A stretch of 64,000 bases of DNA from Halobacteriales archaeon QS_4_70_19 (GTDB taxonomy: Archaea; Halobacteriota; Halobacteria; Halobacteriales; Haloarculaceae). Below the pieces are notes generated by a model that saw nothing but the letters and a program-made list of their open reading frames with translations, had not been told where the DNA came from and made no database searches. Within the stretch, counting starts at the first letter, position 1. Every line of letters starts with the position of its first letter. The position numbers and the translations under genes are program-made. Of the stretch, positions 36,954 through 46,239 are shown in pieces. The stretch covers positions 57,596 to 121,595 of the forward strand of contig PXRM01000028.1 of the NCBI GenBank assembly GCA_003020985.1, in the 5' to 3' direction.

Positions 36954-37775
36954 ATGGAGGTCACGCTCCTGGGGACGGGTGACACGACCGGGACGCCGAC
37001 GCCCGGCTGCGACTGTGACACCTGCCAGGCGGCCCGGGAAGGGGGTGTCGAGCGCTCGCGGTTCTCCGTCCACGTCCACAACGAGCGGACCGGCGAGTCG
37101 CTGCTCGTCGACGCCAGCCCCGACCTCCGCCAGCAGTTCCTCGACCACGACGTGGACCTGCCGAACGAGGTGTGCATCACCCACATCCACTTCGACCACC
37201 TCGACGGCCTCGGCAACGCCTACCGGCTGTTCCCGGAGGTGCCGGCCCACGCCGCCGCCGAGACGGACCCGGAAACCGGCGAGAGCGTCGCGGGCACCGT
37301 CCGCCGGCGCTACGACTACCTCGACGCCGTCGTCGTCGAGCCCCACGCCCCGTTCGAGTCGTTCGAGGCATGCGGGCTCGAACTGACGCTGGTCCCCGTC
37401 GACCACCCGCCGCTCGTCTGCTACGGGCTCGTCGTCGAGGACCCGGAGACCGGCGCGAAACTCTCGCTCTCGGGGGACACCGGCTACGACATCCCGGAGC
37501 CGTCGCGCGACGCCCTCCGGGACCCGGACCTCCTGCTCGCCGACGGCATCGTCCCGGCCCACCTCTGCGAGTACCACCCGCTCGGGGGCGCCGACGAGGT
37601 CGACGGCGAGTTCATGACGTTCGGGACGAAGCACATGACCTTCGAGGGGGCCCGCCGCCTCGGCCGGGACCTGGACGCCGACCGGACCCGCATCGTCCAC
37701 GTCTCCCACTTCGTCCCCGCCGACGAGGCGTTCGAGGACTCGCTGGCGGTCGACGGCGAGCAGTACGTGCTCTGA
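36954..37775 (+). CDS. MBL-fold hydrolase, PhnP-like
   Basis: 273 residues. The start MEVTLLGTGDTTGTPTPGCDCDTCQ contains the Cys cluster typical of PhnP-type phosphodiesterases. The metal-binding motif ITHIHFDHLDGLG (HxHxDH) follows near residue 75. Further ligands are seen in VPVDHPP, LSGDTGYD and HVSHF. PhnP removes cyclic phosphate from a ribose product in phosphonate breakdown, but no phn genes are nearby, so the substrate is open (cyclic phosphodiesters are likely). A TACTTTTG box lies about 30 bases upstream. It is separated from the preceding regulator by copy B of the palindromic element. Confidence 0.88.
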   Translation: MEVTLLGTGDTTGTPTPGCDCDTCQAAREGGVERSRFSVHVHNERTGESLLVDASPDLRQQFLDHDVDLPNEVCITHIHFDHLDGLGNAYRLFPEVPAHAAAETDPETGESVAGTVRRRYDYLDAVVVEPHAPFESFEACGLELTLVPVDHPPLVCYGLVVEDPETGAKLSLSGDTGYDIPEPSRDALRDPDLLLADGIVPAHLCEYHPLGGADEVDGEFMTFGTKHMTFEGARRLGRDLDADRTRIVHVSHFVPADEAFEDSLAVDGEQYVL

Positions 37776-38122
37776 GCCGGGAGGGTGTGGCGGAATATAC
37801 TGTATCTGGACGCATTTATGTGTATAGTATCGATATTGTAATCGAATATCTGATTTTTGCTAATAACATCCGTACATAAAAGAATATGAGCCTCACAATT
37901 GATTAAAGCCCGTGTTCCGGCACCGGCGCGCCGCGGGCGCGCCGTTCACCGGCCGGAGCAACCGGCGGGAGCGAAGGCCGGCAGCGTTTTTTGCATGTTT
38001 TTATTTAGGTGGTTCGCCGGCAGCGCCGGCGGACGAGTAGCTGGCCGGCGCAGCCGGCCAGCCGGTGCCCGCAGGCGTGGCGAAGCCGCGCCGAGGACAC
38101 CCGCAGCGCAAAAAAGCTCGTC
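37776..38122. other. Gene-free region: AT-rich island followed by nested GC hairpins
   Basis: 347 bases between the convergent PhnP-like gene and cdc48. Bases 37795-37910 are markedly AT-rich (GAATATACTG, CATTTATGTGTATAG, TAATAACATCC). Then come three perfect palindromes with 3-base loops: GGCGCGCC-GCG-GGCGCGCC (37925-37943), CGCCGGC-AGC-GCCGGCG (38015-38031) and GCTGGCCGGC-GCA-GCCGGCCAGC (38040-38062). T-runs occur at 37986-37992 (plus strand) and, for the minus strand, just past the cdc48 stop. No coding frame is credible. Confidence 0.8.
38106..38118 (-). terminator. Probable transcription terminator of cdc48
   Basis: Immediately downstream of the cdc48 stop the minus strand reads GAGCTTTTTTGCG. 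A short T-run of this kind after a stop codon is the usual archaeal termination signal. Confidence 0.5.
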
Positions 38123-40345
38123 CTACTGGAACCCGATGCGACCGCCGCCGCGCTGTGGGGGCTCCGTCCCGCCGCCCCTGAAGTCGTCCTCGATGCGGTC
38201 GTAGTAGTCGCGGATGTCCTCGTTGATGGTGGGACGGACCGACTCCAGCGCCTTGCGGAAGTGGCGCATCTCCACCACGTCGGCGTCGTCGCTCTCGCGG
38301 AGCGCCTCGATGGCGGCCTCGCGGGCGATGGACTCGATGTCCGAGCCGACGTAGCCCTCGGTGAGTTCGGCGAGTTCGCGGAGCGAGACGTCCGCCGACA
38401 GCGGCGTGTCGTCCGTGTGGATGCGGAAGATCTGCTCGCGGCCGTCGACCGCGGGCTCGCCGATGTAGACGAGGCGGTCGAACCGCCCCGAACGGATGAG
38501 TGCGGGGTCGATCATGTCCGGCCGGTTGGTCGCGCCGATGACCATCACGTCGCCCATCTCCTCCAGCCCGTCCAGCTCCGTGAGGAGCTGGTTGACGACG
38601 CGCTCGGAGACGTTCGAGCCGACGTCACCGCCCCGTCCGGGCGCGAGCGAGTCCAGCTCGTCGAAGAAGATGACCGTCGGGGCCACCTGCCGGGCCTTCC
38701 GGAACGTCTGCCGGATGGCCTTCTCGGACTCGCCGACCCACTTCGACAGCAGCTGCGGGCCCCTGACCGAGATGAAGTTGGCGTTGGTCTCGTTGGCGAC
38801 CGCCTTCGCCATGAGCGTCTTTCCGGTCCCGGGCGGGCCGTACAGCAGGACGCCGGCGGGTGGTTCGACGCCCATGCGCTCGAACTTGTGGCGCTGGGTC
38901 ATCGGCCACTCGATGGACTCCTGGACCTGCCCCTTCGCCTCGTCGAGGCCGCCCACGTCGTCCCACGAGACCTTCGGGAGCTCGACGAGGACCTCCCGCA
39001 TCGCCGAGGGGGAGACCTCGTTGAGCGCGCCCCGGAAGTCGTCGCGCTTGATGATCATGCGGTCGATGAGGCTCGGCGGGATGTCCTCCTCGTCGAGGTC
39101 GATCTCGGGGAGGTACCGCCGGAGCGCCTTCATCGCGGCCTCCTTCGTCAGGCTCTCGATGTCGGCGCCGACGAAGCCGTGGGTCTCGTCGGCCATGTGG
39201 TCCAGCGAGACGTCGTCCGAGAGCGGCATCCCGCGGGTGTGGATCTGGAGGATTTCCTTGCGGCCCGTCTCGTCCGGGACGCCGATCTCGATCTCGCGGT
39301 CGAACCGGCCCGGCCGCCGCAGGGCGGGGTCGACGGAGTCGACGCGGTTCGTCGCCGCGATGACGATGACCTGCCCGCGCGACTCGAGCCCGTCCATCAT
39401 CGTCAGGAGCTGGGCGACGACCCGGCGCTCGACCTCGCCGGTCACGTCCTCGCGCTTGGGCGCGATGGAGTCCAGCTCGTCGATGAAGATGATGGAGGGC
39501 GACTCCTCGGAAGCGTCCTCGAAGATCTCCCGGAGCTGTTGCTCGGACTCCCCGTAGTACTTCGAGATGATCTCCGGCCCCGCGATGGAAAAGAAGCTCG
39601 CGGAGGTCTCGTTGGCGACCGCCTTCGCGAGCAGCGTCTTCCCCGTGCCGGGCGGGCCGTGGAGGAGCACCCCCTGGGGCGGCTCGATGCCGAGCTTCTT
39701 GAAGATTTGCGGGTGCTTCATCGGCAGCTCGACCATCTCCCGGACCCGCTGGATCTCGTTGGAGAGGCCGCCGATGTCCTCGTAGGTGATGCCGCCGCCC
39801 GTCTTCTCGAAGCCGGAGATGGGCTCCTCGCGGAGCTCCACCTCCGTGTCCTCGGTGACGAGCACGACGCCCTCGGGGTCCGTCTCGACCGCGATGAGTG
39901 GAATCGCCTGTCCGGGCGACCGCATGAACGGGTGGTTGGTCGATGACATCACCGGGACGATGTCGTGTTCGACGACGGGCCGCTTGAGGATCTGGCGCTT
40001 GACCATGCCGGCGGCGTCCGAGCCGAACTGGACGCTCGCCTCCTCGGGCGGTGCCAGCACCAGCCGGTCGGCCTTGGTGGCCTCGGCCTTGCGGATTTCG
40101 ACGCGCTCGCCGATGCCGACGTCGGCGTTCTGACGGGTGAACCCGTCGATGCGGACCGTGTCCGTGTTCCAGTCCTGCCGGTCCGCGCGCCAGACCTTCG
40201 CGGCGGTCCGGTCACCCCCCTCGATCTCGATGATGTCCCCCGGGCTCAGCTTCAGGTGCAACAGCGTGTCCGGATCGAGGCGTGCGATGCCGCGCCCCGA
40301 GTCGTTCGGGTACGCCTTCGCCACCTCCAGTTGAACCTCGTTCAT
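38123..40345 (-). CDS. cdc48: CDC48/VCP-like AAA+ ATPase
   Basis: 740 residues with the standard CDC48 layout. The N-domain is a double-psi barrel ([19 protein letters not shown]). D1 has Walker [19 protein letters not shown] near residue 225 and Walker [15 protein letters not shown]2 has Walker [19 protein letters not shown] near 500 and [13 protein letters not shown]. Both SRH arginines are present ([13 protein letters not shown] and [13 protein letters not shown]). It forms a hexamer that unfolds or extracts proteins, probably feeding the proteasome. ATG 40345 gives the conserved [13 protein letters not shown]; the track start at 40399 adds an unlikely leader. Minus-strand GACATATC at about 40385-40391 may be the TATA box. 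Confidence 0.96.
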   Translation of the reverse strand: MNEVQLEVAKAYPNDSGRGIARLDPDTLLHLKLSPGDIIEIEGGDRTAAKVWRADRQDWNTDTVRIDGFTRQNADVGIGERVEIRKAEATKADRLVLAPPEEASVQFGSDAAGMVKRQILKRPVVEHDIVPVMSSTNHPFMRSPGQAIPLIAVETDPEGVVLVTEDTEVELREEPISGFEKTGGGITYEDIGGLSNEIQRVREMVELPMKHPQIFKKLGIEPPQGVLLHGPPGTGKTLLAKAVANETSASFFSIAGPEIISKYYGESEQQLREIFEDASEESPSIIFIDELDSIAPKREDVTGEVERRVVAQLLTMMDGLESRGQVIVIAATNRVDSVDPALRRPGRFDREIEIGVPDETGRKEILQIHTRGMPLSDDVSLDHMADETHGFVGADIESLTKEAAMKALRRYLPEIDLDEEDIPPSLIDRMIIKRDDFRGALNEVSPSAMREVLVELPKVSWDDVGGLDEAKGQVQESIEWPMTQRHKFERMGVEPPAGVLLYGPPGTGKTLMAKAVANETNANFISVRGPQLLSKWVGESEKAIRQTFRKARQVAPTVIFFDELDSLAPGRGGDVGSNVSERVVNQLLTELDGLEEMGDVMVIGATNRPDMIDPALIRSGRFDRLVYIGEPAVDGREQIFRIHTDDTPLSADVSLRELAELTEGYVGSDIESIAREAAIEALRESDDADVVEMRHFRKALESVRPTINEDIRDYYDRIEDDFRGGGTEPPQRGGGRIGFQ

Positions 40346-40564
40346 GATAGTGTCTGTATACCACGAACCTGAACGCCCGCGGCGATATGTCTTGTGCATA
40401 CCGCCCCGAGCGGTGGACTTTTGACCCGCCGGGCACGGCGACGCACACCGCTCTCCGAATGGTGTGCGAGCGCCGTTCGGGAGTCGGTCGCGATGCGCCG
40501 GTCGCCCCCGACGACCCGCTCGCTCCGGGAAGCTGTCACCGGCCGCAGCGTCGGTGTTGTCGGT

Positions 40565-40840
40565 CTAGATCTCGGTTTCGTCCTCGTCCTCCTCCTCGTC
40601 TGCCGCTTCGTCCTCCGCGTCCTCCCCGTCCGCCACCGCTTCGTCCTCCCCGTCGGCCTCGTCCCCCGCGTCCCCGTGTTCTCCCTCGGCTTCGATCTCG
40701 ACCTCCACCTCGATCTCCAGGCCGTCGGCCTCCAGTTCGGCCTCGGCCTCCCGGGTGTCGCCCAGTTCGATCTCCAGTTCCTCGCGGTCGACCGCCACCT
40801 CGACCTCCACGTCGATCTCGAGTTCGGAGTCGGTTCCCAT
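40565..40840 (-). CDS. Extremely acidic small protein of unknown function
   Basis: 91 residues, more than half of them Asp or Glu. The N-terminal 55 residues alternate acidic and aliphatic residues (SELEIDVEVEVAVDREELEIE, then GLEIEVEVEIEAEG), a pattern that suggests beta strands with one charged and one hydrophobic face. The C-terminal 40 residues are a nearly pure acidic/alanine tail (EDEAADEEEDEDETEI). No family is recognised. The ATG at 40840 is preferred over the upstream track start. Coding potential is supported by third-position GC and by the ordered alternation, but it may be mis-called. Confidence 0.5.
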   Translation of the reverse strand: MGTDSELEIDVEVEVAVDREELEIELGDTREAEAELEADGLEIEVEVEIEAEGEHGDAGDEADGEDEAVADGEDAEDEAADEEEDEDETEI

Positions 40841-40914
40841 GTGCGGCGGCAGTCCCGGCGGGCGCAAAATCCGTCGGCTCCCGGCAACCCCGGCCGACCT
40901 CCCGGTTCGGCGGA

Positions 40915-41871
40915 TCAGTCGTCGAACCGCTCGTCGATCTCCTCGGGCGTCAGCGCGCCGAGGGGCTCCTCGTCGTCGTCCCCGTCCTCACCGGTCCCGT
41001 CGCCGCCGGCCTCGACGGTGGCCGCCGCGTCGATACCGGCCAGCTGGACGTACGCCCGTGCCGCGACGGCGGAGCCGAACGCCGTGACGACCGCTCCGAG
41101 GACGACGCCGACGACGGCCGCGGTGAAGGCGCCGAGTGCCGTGGCCTCGGCGACGCTCCCGGGGAGCGTCGCGACCTGGCCGACCAGTACCACGACGAGC
41201 AGGAGCAGCAGAACGCGGACGCGGTGCCCGGCGACCAGCTGCCAGGAGCGCCGGAGCGCCGCGACGACGCCCGCCCCCTCGATCGCCACGACCGCGCGGA
41301 CGAGGTAGAACGCGATGGCGAGGAGGATGCCCGGGAGGAGGAACGCGACGAGGCCGGCGAAGATGGCGACGGCGGCCAGCGAGTTCGCCAGGAACGAGGC
41401 GACCGCGCGCGGCGCCAGGTCGTGCAGCGCCTCGCGGGGGAACGCGCGAGCGTCGCGTGCGAAGACGCGGATCGCGACGACGTGGAGCGTCTCGGCGAGC
41501 AGCGCCGTCACGAGCACCATCCCGACGGCCGTGCTCGGGTCGACCGACAGCGCGAGCGGCGAGGGGTCCGTCGGGGGGAGGTCCGCCGCCGACACGGCGG
41601 CGTTCTCGACGAGGAAGGTACGGAGCCGGGGGAAGACCGCGGCGAAGAGGGTCGTCGTGGCGACGGCGCCCGCGAACCCGACGAGCAGGTACGCGCCGAG
41701 CAGCAGGAGACCGGCCGGGCGGACGAGACGGCGGACAGCGCCGCTCAGCACGTCACCGATCAGCAGCCGGTCCGGGATGGATCCGCCCGGTGGTCCGTCC
41801 CCCGCCTCCGCGTCGGCGTCGTGGGGGGCACCCGGCTCCCCGGGCACCCCGGAGCGGTCGTCGTCGGACAC
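40915..41871 (-). CDS. Multi-pass membrane protein (haloarchaeal DUF7847-like)
   Basis: 318 residues with about six hydrophobic segments (LLLLGAYLLVGFAGAVATTTLF, AVGMVLVTALLAETLHVV, FLANSLAAVAIFAGLVAFLLP, VRVLLLLLVVVLVGQVATL, LGAFTAAVVGVVLGAVVTAFG) and an acidic C-terminal tail with LTPEEIDERFDD. The arrangement resembles the haloarchaeal membrane proteins related to the glycerophosphodiester-phosphodiesterase membrane domain; function is unknown. The start is the GTG at 41871, one base after the stop of the upstream gene, so the two are probably translationally coupled. The track's longer start overlaps that gene. Confidence 0.7.
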   Translation of the reverse strand: MSDDDRSGVPGEPGAPHDADAEAGDGPPGGSIPDRLLIGDVLSGAVRRLVRPAGLLLLGAYLLVGFAGAVATTTLFAAVFPRLRTFLVENAAVSAADLPPTDPSPLALSVDPSTAVGMVLVTALLAETLHVVAIRVFARDARAFPREALHDLAPRAVASFLANSLAAVAIFAGLVAFLLPGILLAIAFYLVRAVVAIEGAGVVAALRRSWQLVAGHRVRVLLLLLVVVLVGQVATLPGSVAEATALGAFTAAVVGVVLGAVVTAFGSAVAARAYVQLAGIDAAATVEAGGDGTGEDGDDDEEPLGALTPEEIDERFDD

Positions 41872-41872
41872 G

Positions 41873-42292
41873 TCAGGGCCAGTCGTCGCGTTCGTCCTCG
41901 GTCGGCTCGGCCGCCTCGTCGTCGGGCTCGCCGAGCTCCCAGTCGGCGGCCTCGGCGGCCTGCTCGACGGGGAGGTACTCCCACTCGACCTGCTCGGCGA
42001 GGGCGGCGTCCTCGTCGGAGGTGCCGACGAAGACGTGCCGGTCCGTGTCGAACTGGCGTTTGACGTTCTCGAGGGACTCCTCACGGCCGCGCGGTCCGGA
42101 GAAGAAGTCCTGCCGGATGCGGTTCTTTCGGGTGAAGTTCGTCACCACGTAGGTCGGCTCCTCCGAGACCACGCCGACGTACTTGCTCCACGTGCGTGCG
42201 TCCGAGAAGACGGCGTCCGGCTCGGCCAGCTGTTTCAGGGCCGCCAACTCGAACGCGAGGGTCATGTCGCTCGAACCGCCGCCTCCGTCCAT
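41873..42292 (-). CDS. Conserved haloarchaeal protein (probably DUF7124)
   Basis: 139 residues, soluble. I recognise the pattern MTLAFELAALKQLAEPDAVF, TYVVTNFTRKNRIRQDFFSG and DRHVFVGTSDEDAALAEQVEWEYL from uncharacterised haloarchaeal proteins (from memory, DUF7124). Function unknown; the basic segment RKNRIRQDFFSGPRGREE in an otherwise acidic protein hints at nucleic-acid contact. The minus-strand AAAGCGTTTT about 28 bases upstream of the ATG fits a promoter. It forms a two-gene unit with the membrane protein downstream. Confidence 0.72.
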   Translation of the reverse strand: MDGGGGSSDMTLAFELAALKQLAEPDAVFSDARTWSKYVGVVSEEPTYVVTNFTRKNRIRQDFFSGPRGREESLENVKRQFDTDRHVFVGTSDEDAALAEQVEWEYLPVEQAAEAADWELGEPDDEAAEPTEDERDDWP

Positions 42293-42670
42293 ACCCGTCC
42301 GTCCCCGCCGCCCGGAGAAAACGCTTTGGAAAGGGCCGCGCGCGCTATGCGGCTGCCGAGTGGACGTCAGGTGAACGTGAGGGGGCCGCCAGCACAGGAT
42401 GGGATACCGGTCCGGGCCGTGGTTGCCCCGCAGCGTGGGACCGGTGGCCTGAACGGCGGAACCTGTTCGCTCGTATCGCTGGCCGCTGGATCGACATCGA
42501 TCGATTCGGCCTTCAGCGCTACCACGCCGATCAGATGACCGACTGTGCCTCGTCGTTATTTGAGTACCGGACACCACCCCTGCGAACGGTTGTCGAGGGC
42601 GCCGTGGCGCGGTTTCGTCGGTCGCTTCGGCAACACTTATATAGAACCGCTGACTGATTTTCGAACGACT
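42293..42670. other. Intergenic region upstream of the thermosome gene
   Basis: 378 bases between divergent genes. Apart from the two promoters (TATA near 42320 for the minus-strand gene, and 42636-42643 for the thermosome) I see no coding frame. The longer thermosome frame in the ORF track runs through the TATA box and is therefore not used. Confidence 0.5.
42636..42643 (+). promoter_or_regulatory. TATA box of the thermosome gene
   Basis: CTTATATA is a near-consensus archaeal box 28-35 bases before the ATG, preceded by the BRE-like CGGCAACA. Thermosome genes in haloarchaea are heat-induced, so regulation at this promoter is likely. Confidence 0.75.
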
Positions 42671-44248
42671 ATGGCACAACAGCAGCGCATGGGCGGCCAG
42701 CCGATGTTCATCCTCGCCGAGGACTCCCAGCGGACCCGCGGCGAGGACGCACAGTCCTCGAACATCCAGGCCGGAAAGGCCATCGCCGAGTCCGTACGGA
42801 CGACGCTCGGGCCGCGCGGGATGGACAAGATGCTCGTGAGCGACGGCGGTGACGTCGTCATCACGAACGACGGGGCGACGATTCTCGAGGAGATGGACAT
42901 CGAGCATCCCGCCGCACAGATGATCGTCGAGGTCGCCGAGACGCAGGAGGAGGAGGTCGGCGACGGCACGACCACGGCGTCGGTGCTCGCGGGGCGTCTG
43001 CTCGCGCAGGCCGAGGACCTCCTCGAGGACGACGTCCACCCGACCACCATCGTCGAGGGCTACCACGAGGCCAGCGCGCTCGCGCTGGAGGCCGTCGAGG
43101 ACGTCACGCTCGACGAGGAGCTCGACGACGACCTCCTCCGGAAAGTCACCGAGTCCTCGATGACCGGCAAGGGGACCGGCGACGTCGACGCCGCGGCCCT
43201 CGCCGGGACCGTCGTCGACGCCATCCGGGCCGTCGACGGGGAGCAGGGCGTCGGGCGCGAGAACATCACGGTCCGCACCCGGACCGGCGCCTCCTCGTCC
43301 GCCACGGAGCTGGTCGAGGGCGTCATCGCCGAGGAGGAGCCCGTCCACGAGGACATGCCCCGCTCCGTCGAGGGCGCGTCCGTCGCGATTCTCGACCTCG
43401 ACCTGGAGATCCGCGAGGCCAACATCGACGCCGAGTACGACATCACGGACGTCGATCAGCTGAACCAGGCCATCGAGGCCGAGGAGTCCGAGCTCCGCGG
43501 CTACGCGGAGACCCTAGGCGACGCCGGCATCGACATCGCGTTCGTCACCGGTGACGTGGAGGACCGCGTCGGCTCATACCTCGCCGAGTTCGGCGTCCTC
43601 GCGTTCGACTCCCTCTCCGACGACGACGCCGGCGCCATCGCCCGCGCGACGGGCGCGAAGACGCTCGGCTCCGTCGACGACCTCGACACCGACGACTTCG
43701 GTCACGCCGACCGCGTCCGCGTCGAGCGCTTCGGCGGCGACGACCTCGCCTTCGTCGAGGGGGGCGCGGCCGCCGAGGCCGTCACCGTCCTCGCCCGCGG
43801 CGGCACCGAGCACGTCGCCGACGAACTGGAGCGCGCCCTCAACGACGCGCTCGACGTGGCGACCGCCGCGCTCGACTCCGGCGGCGTCGTCCCGGGCGCC
43901 GGCGCCTCCGAGATCGCCATCGCGGACCACATCCGCTCCGAGGCCGCCAGCATCTCCGGCCGCAAGCAGCTCGCCGTCGAGGCGTTCGCCGACGCCGTCG
44001 ACGTCATCCCGCGCACGCTCGCGGAGAACACCGGCATGGACCCCATCGACGCGCTGGTCGACCTCCGCTCGCTCCACGAGGAGGAGGGCGTCGCCGGCCT
44101 CATCGCCGAGGGCCAGACGGGCCACGTCGACGACCCCGTCGAGTACGGCATCCTCGACCCCGCCGCGGTGAAGCGCGAGGCGGTGGAGTCGGCCACCGAG
44201 GCCGCGACGATGATCGTCCGCATCGACGACGTCATCTCGTCGAGTTAA
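42671..44248 (+). CDS. thsA: Thermosome subunit (group II chaperonin)
   Basis: 525 residues; one ring subunit of the archaeal chaperonin, which folds proteins with ATP. Motifs: [39 protein letters not shown], the ATP-site [15 protein letters not shown], and the late [15 protein letters not shown]. It ends at [11 protein letters not shown] and lacks the Gly/Met-rich C-terminal tail found in some thermosome subunits. Haloarchaea usually have two or three subunit types, and which one this is cannot be decided from one sequence. A hairpin follows the stop codon. Confidence 0.95.
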   Translation: MAQQQRMGGQPMFILAEDSQRTRGEDAQSSNIQAGKAIAESVRTTLGPRGMDKMLVSDGGDVVITNDGATILEEMDIEHPAAQMIVEVAETQEEEVGDGTTTASVLAGRLLAQAEDLLEDDVHPTTIVEGYHEASALALEAVEDVTLDEELDDDLLRKVTESSMTGKGTGDVDAAALAGTVVDAIRAVDGEQGVGRENITVRTRTGASSSATELVEGVIAEEEPVHEDMPRSVEGASVAILDLDLEIREANIDAEYDITDVDQLNQAIEAEESELRGYAETLGDAGIDIAFVTGDVEDRVGSYLAEFGVLAFDSLSDDDAGAIARATGAKTLGSVDDLDTDDFGHADRVRVERFGGDDLAFVEGGAAAEAVTVLARGGTEHVADELERALNDALDVATAALDSGGVVPGAGASEIAIADHIRSEAASISGRKQLAVEAFADAVDVIPRTLAENTGMDPIDALVDLRSLHEEEGVAGLIAEGQTGHVDDPVEYGILDPAAVKREAVESATEAATMIVRIDDVISSS

Positions 44249-44251
44249 CGT

Positions 44252-44283
44252 CGGAAACTCGCCATTTTGCAGTGGAGTTTCCG
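44252..44283 (+). terminator. Hairpin downstream of the thermosome gene
   Basis: CGGAAACTC (44252-44260) and GAGTTTCCG (44275-44283) form a perfect 9-bp stem with a 14-base loop four bases after the stop. It is followed by an AT-rich stretch (GATTATCGAGTTATTCC, CTATATTTTG). A transcript-end structure is likely. Confidence 0.55.
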
Positions 44284-44995
44284 GATTATCGAGTTATTCC
44301 GCACTAACAGCTATATTTTGTTCTGTTCGGGTGCTGTCCGGCGTCGGCGGAGACGGCTACGAAGCCCTCGCGCTCTCTCATGACTGCGGCTGCAACGACC
44401 GAGACGGCTACGAAGCCCTCGCGCTCTCGACCATCCGGGCCTCGCTGCGCTCCTCACTCGCTCCTTTCGGTCGCTCGTTGCGGTGCTTGCGTCGTCCGGG
44501 ATGGCTCGAGAGCACTCGCCCTTCGAGTCCGCCAGGAAATTGAATGTAGCATGGAGCGGCGCCCCTGCCCTTCCCCGGGTCGCGCGAGCCTCCCTTGCGG
44601 TCGGCCACGCGCTCCCGGCCCGTGGATTGCTCGGCTGGCGGGTTCCGGGACCAGAAAGCGCGCTCGCGCTCCAGCCGTGGAGGCCGCGAGCGAAGCGAGC
44701 GTGCCGGAACACCCCCAGCGCGAGCGCGGGGAGGTGTGGGGACACGAGCGCCCGCCGGAACCACCACGCGCACACGCTCGGGGCGACAGGCAACAGGGCG
44801 GGACTGAAAGGGGCCGCCCGGCTGGCCGGCTCCGCCGGCCAGCGAATAGATTGTCCGCGAAGCCGACGATCCGCCTCGACCCCGCCCGGACGAAGTAAGG
44901 ACCGCAGGGCGCCGCAGGCGCTCGAGGACCGCAGCGAGGTCCGGCGGGTCGAGGCGGGTACAGAGAGAGCGGGCGAGAGCGTTGTATGGCGACTC
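44284..44995. repeat. Gene-free, repeat-rich region between thermosome and enolase-family genes
   Basis: About 710 bases with no credible gene. It contains a perfect 28-bp direct repeat (GAGACGGCTACGAAGCCCTC + GCGCTCTC) at 44350-44377 and 44401-44428. It also contains GTGCTTGCGTCGTCCGGGA (44487 region), shared with the element at 46240-46492, and GGGACTGAAAGGGGCC (44800 region), whose complement appears near 46430. The perfect hairpin GCTGGCCGGC-TCC-GCCGGCCAGC (44821-44843) has the same arms as the one at 38040-38062. All reading frames here have codon use unlike real genes. Confidence 0.75.
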
Positions 44996-45076
44996 GTACG
45001 GATTACGCTACCTGTTTCCCACGATGACCGCCTGAGGGCAAGCGGCCAATGTGGGACGGACGTAGCGTAATCCGTA
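44996..45076 (-). repeat. Palindromic element, copy C, abutting the enolase-family gene stop codon
   Basis: 81 bases. The outer arms TACGGATTACGCTAC and GTAGCGTAATCCGTA are perfect inverted repeats. The inner part is the inverse orientation of copy A on the plus strand (CTGTTTCCCACGATGACCG first). On the minus strand it starts directly at the TGA of the gene at 45077. This is the third and last copy in the window. Confidence 0.9.
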
Positions 45077-46189
45077 TCAGTCCGCTGCCTTCGTTTCCTC
45101 GAGGACCGCCTCGTCCAGTTCGACGCCCAGCCCCGGCTTCTCGGGCGCGCGGATGTAGCCATCCTCGTGCTCGAAGCCCTCCTCCAGCATGAACGACCAG
45201 ACGTCCGGCGTCCAGGGCGGCTCCATCGGGTACTCGCACCAGTCCGAGCCGGCGACCGTCATGGTGTGGAGGTTGGCGGCGAAGCCGAGCGCGTTGGTCC
45301 AGGTGTGAGGGACGAACTTCGCGCCGAACTCCCGGGCCATCGCGGCGACCTCGACGCCCTGCTTGATGCCGGTCGCGAGCGCGGCGTCGGGCTGGAACAC
45401 GTCGAGCGACTCGTGCTTGGCGAACTCGCGGAAGTGGTGGGTGCCGTTGTTGAACTCCCCGCCGGCGATGGGGACATCCACCTTCTCGCGGAGCCGGCCG
45501 TAGGCCCGGTAGTCGTGGCGAGGGAGGGGCTCCTCCAGCCAGCGGACGTTGCCGACTTCCTCCAGCCCGCGGGCGAACGCCACGGCGTCCGCGAGCGACC
45601 ACGTCGTCTCCTCCTCCATCACGCGGACGGCCCAGCCCTTGTTGGCGTCGACCATCAGCGGGAGATCCGGGAAGTGGTCGCGGATCTCCTTCACCATCTC
45701 GATGTGCTCGACCTCCGTGACGCGGAGCTTGACCGCCTCGAACCCCTCGTCGATGCGGGCCTGGATGTAGTCGACGCGCTCGTCGGCGGGCCTGTACTCG
45801 CCCGTGGAGGCGTAGCAAGGGATGTCGGCGGGCTCGGCGCCCAGCAGCTCGTAGACGGGCTTGCCGGCGTCCTTTCCGATGATGTCCCAGAGCGCCATCT
45901 CCAGATGCCACGGGCGCGGCCCGACCAGGTTGACGGTGTCGAGCTTCCGGAGGATGCCCTCCACGTTGTGCGGGTCCTCGCCGGTCAGGAACAGCGAGAG
46001 CTGGTCGCCGTACTGGAGCCCGCCGGCGAAGGAGGGGCTCGCGGCGTGGCCCGTGATGCCCTCGTCCGTGTGGATCTCGAACAGTTCGAGTTCGTGCGTG
46101 CTCTGCGGGTAGCCCGGAATCCACGTCGGGTAGAACATCCCGTCGACGGCGCCGTCGAGGTGGGTCTGCTCGATGCCGGTGATTTGCAT
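45077..46189 (-). CDS. Enolase-superfamily enzyme (mandelate racemase/muconate lactonizing family)
   Basis: 370 residues. A two-domain enzyme that abstracts a proton alpha to a carboxylate, typically an acid-sugar dehydratase or racemase. Catalytic features: FEAVKLRVTEVEHI (a K-x-R variant of the catalytic lysine region), metal ligands in MVDANKGW (Asp), RWLEEPLPRHD (Glu) and PIAGGEFN (Glu), and a late VPHTWTNALG with the His typical of the mandelate-racemase subgroup. WHLEMALWDIIGKDAGKPVYELLG is the capping-helix signature. Substrate unknown. Minus-strand AAACTATTCG about 25 bases upstream is a likely TATA box. Its stop codon abuts palindromic element copy C. Confidence 0.88.
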   Translation of the reverse strand: MQITGIEQTHLDGAVDGMFYPTWIPGYPQSTHELELFEIHTDEGITGHAASPSFAGGLQYGDQLSLFLTGEDPHNVEGILRKLDTVNLVGPRPWHLEMALWDIIGKDAGKPVYELLGAEPADIPCYASTGEYRPADERVDYIQARIDEGFEAVKLRVTEVEHIEMVKEIRDHFPDLPLMVDANKGWAVRVMEEETTWSLADAVAFARGLEEVGNVRWLEEPLPRHDYRAYGRLREKVDVPIAGGEFNNGTHHFREFAKHESLDVFQPDAALATGIKQGVEVAAMAREFGAKFVPHTWTNALGFAANLHTMTVAGSDWCEYPMEPPWTPDVWSFMLEEGFEHEDGYIRAPEKPGLGVELDEAVLEETKAAD

Positions 46190-46239
46190 GGGCGGGGACG
46201 GGGAGGGCCCCGACGAATAGTTTGCGCCTGTCCTACGGG

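Noticed and set aside
38009-39946. 645-residue plus-strand ORF opposite cdc48
   Set aside because: Anti-sense shadow of cdc48; its sequence is Arg/Val/Asp-rich and unrelated to any family.
40387-42063. 558-residue plus-strand ORF
   Set aside because: Arg/Pro-rich frame with no signature, opposite three better-supported minus-strand genes.
42545-42670. Longer N-terminus for the thermosome (track start 42545)
   Set aside because: It would be translated across the TATA box, and the conserved thermosome N-terminus starts at the ATG at 42671.
44350-44428. Two 28-bp identical repeats 51 bp apart resembling a minimal CRISPR
   Set aside because: Only two units, no further spacer-repeat units, no leader and no cas genes; fits the dispersed repeat content of this gene-free stretch.
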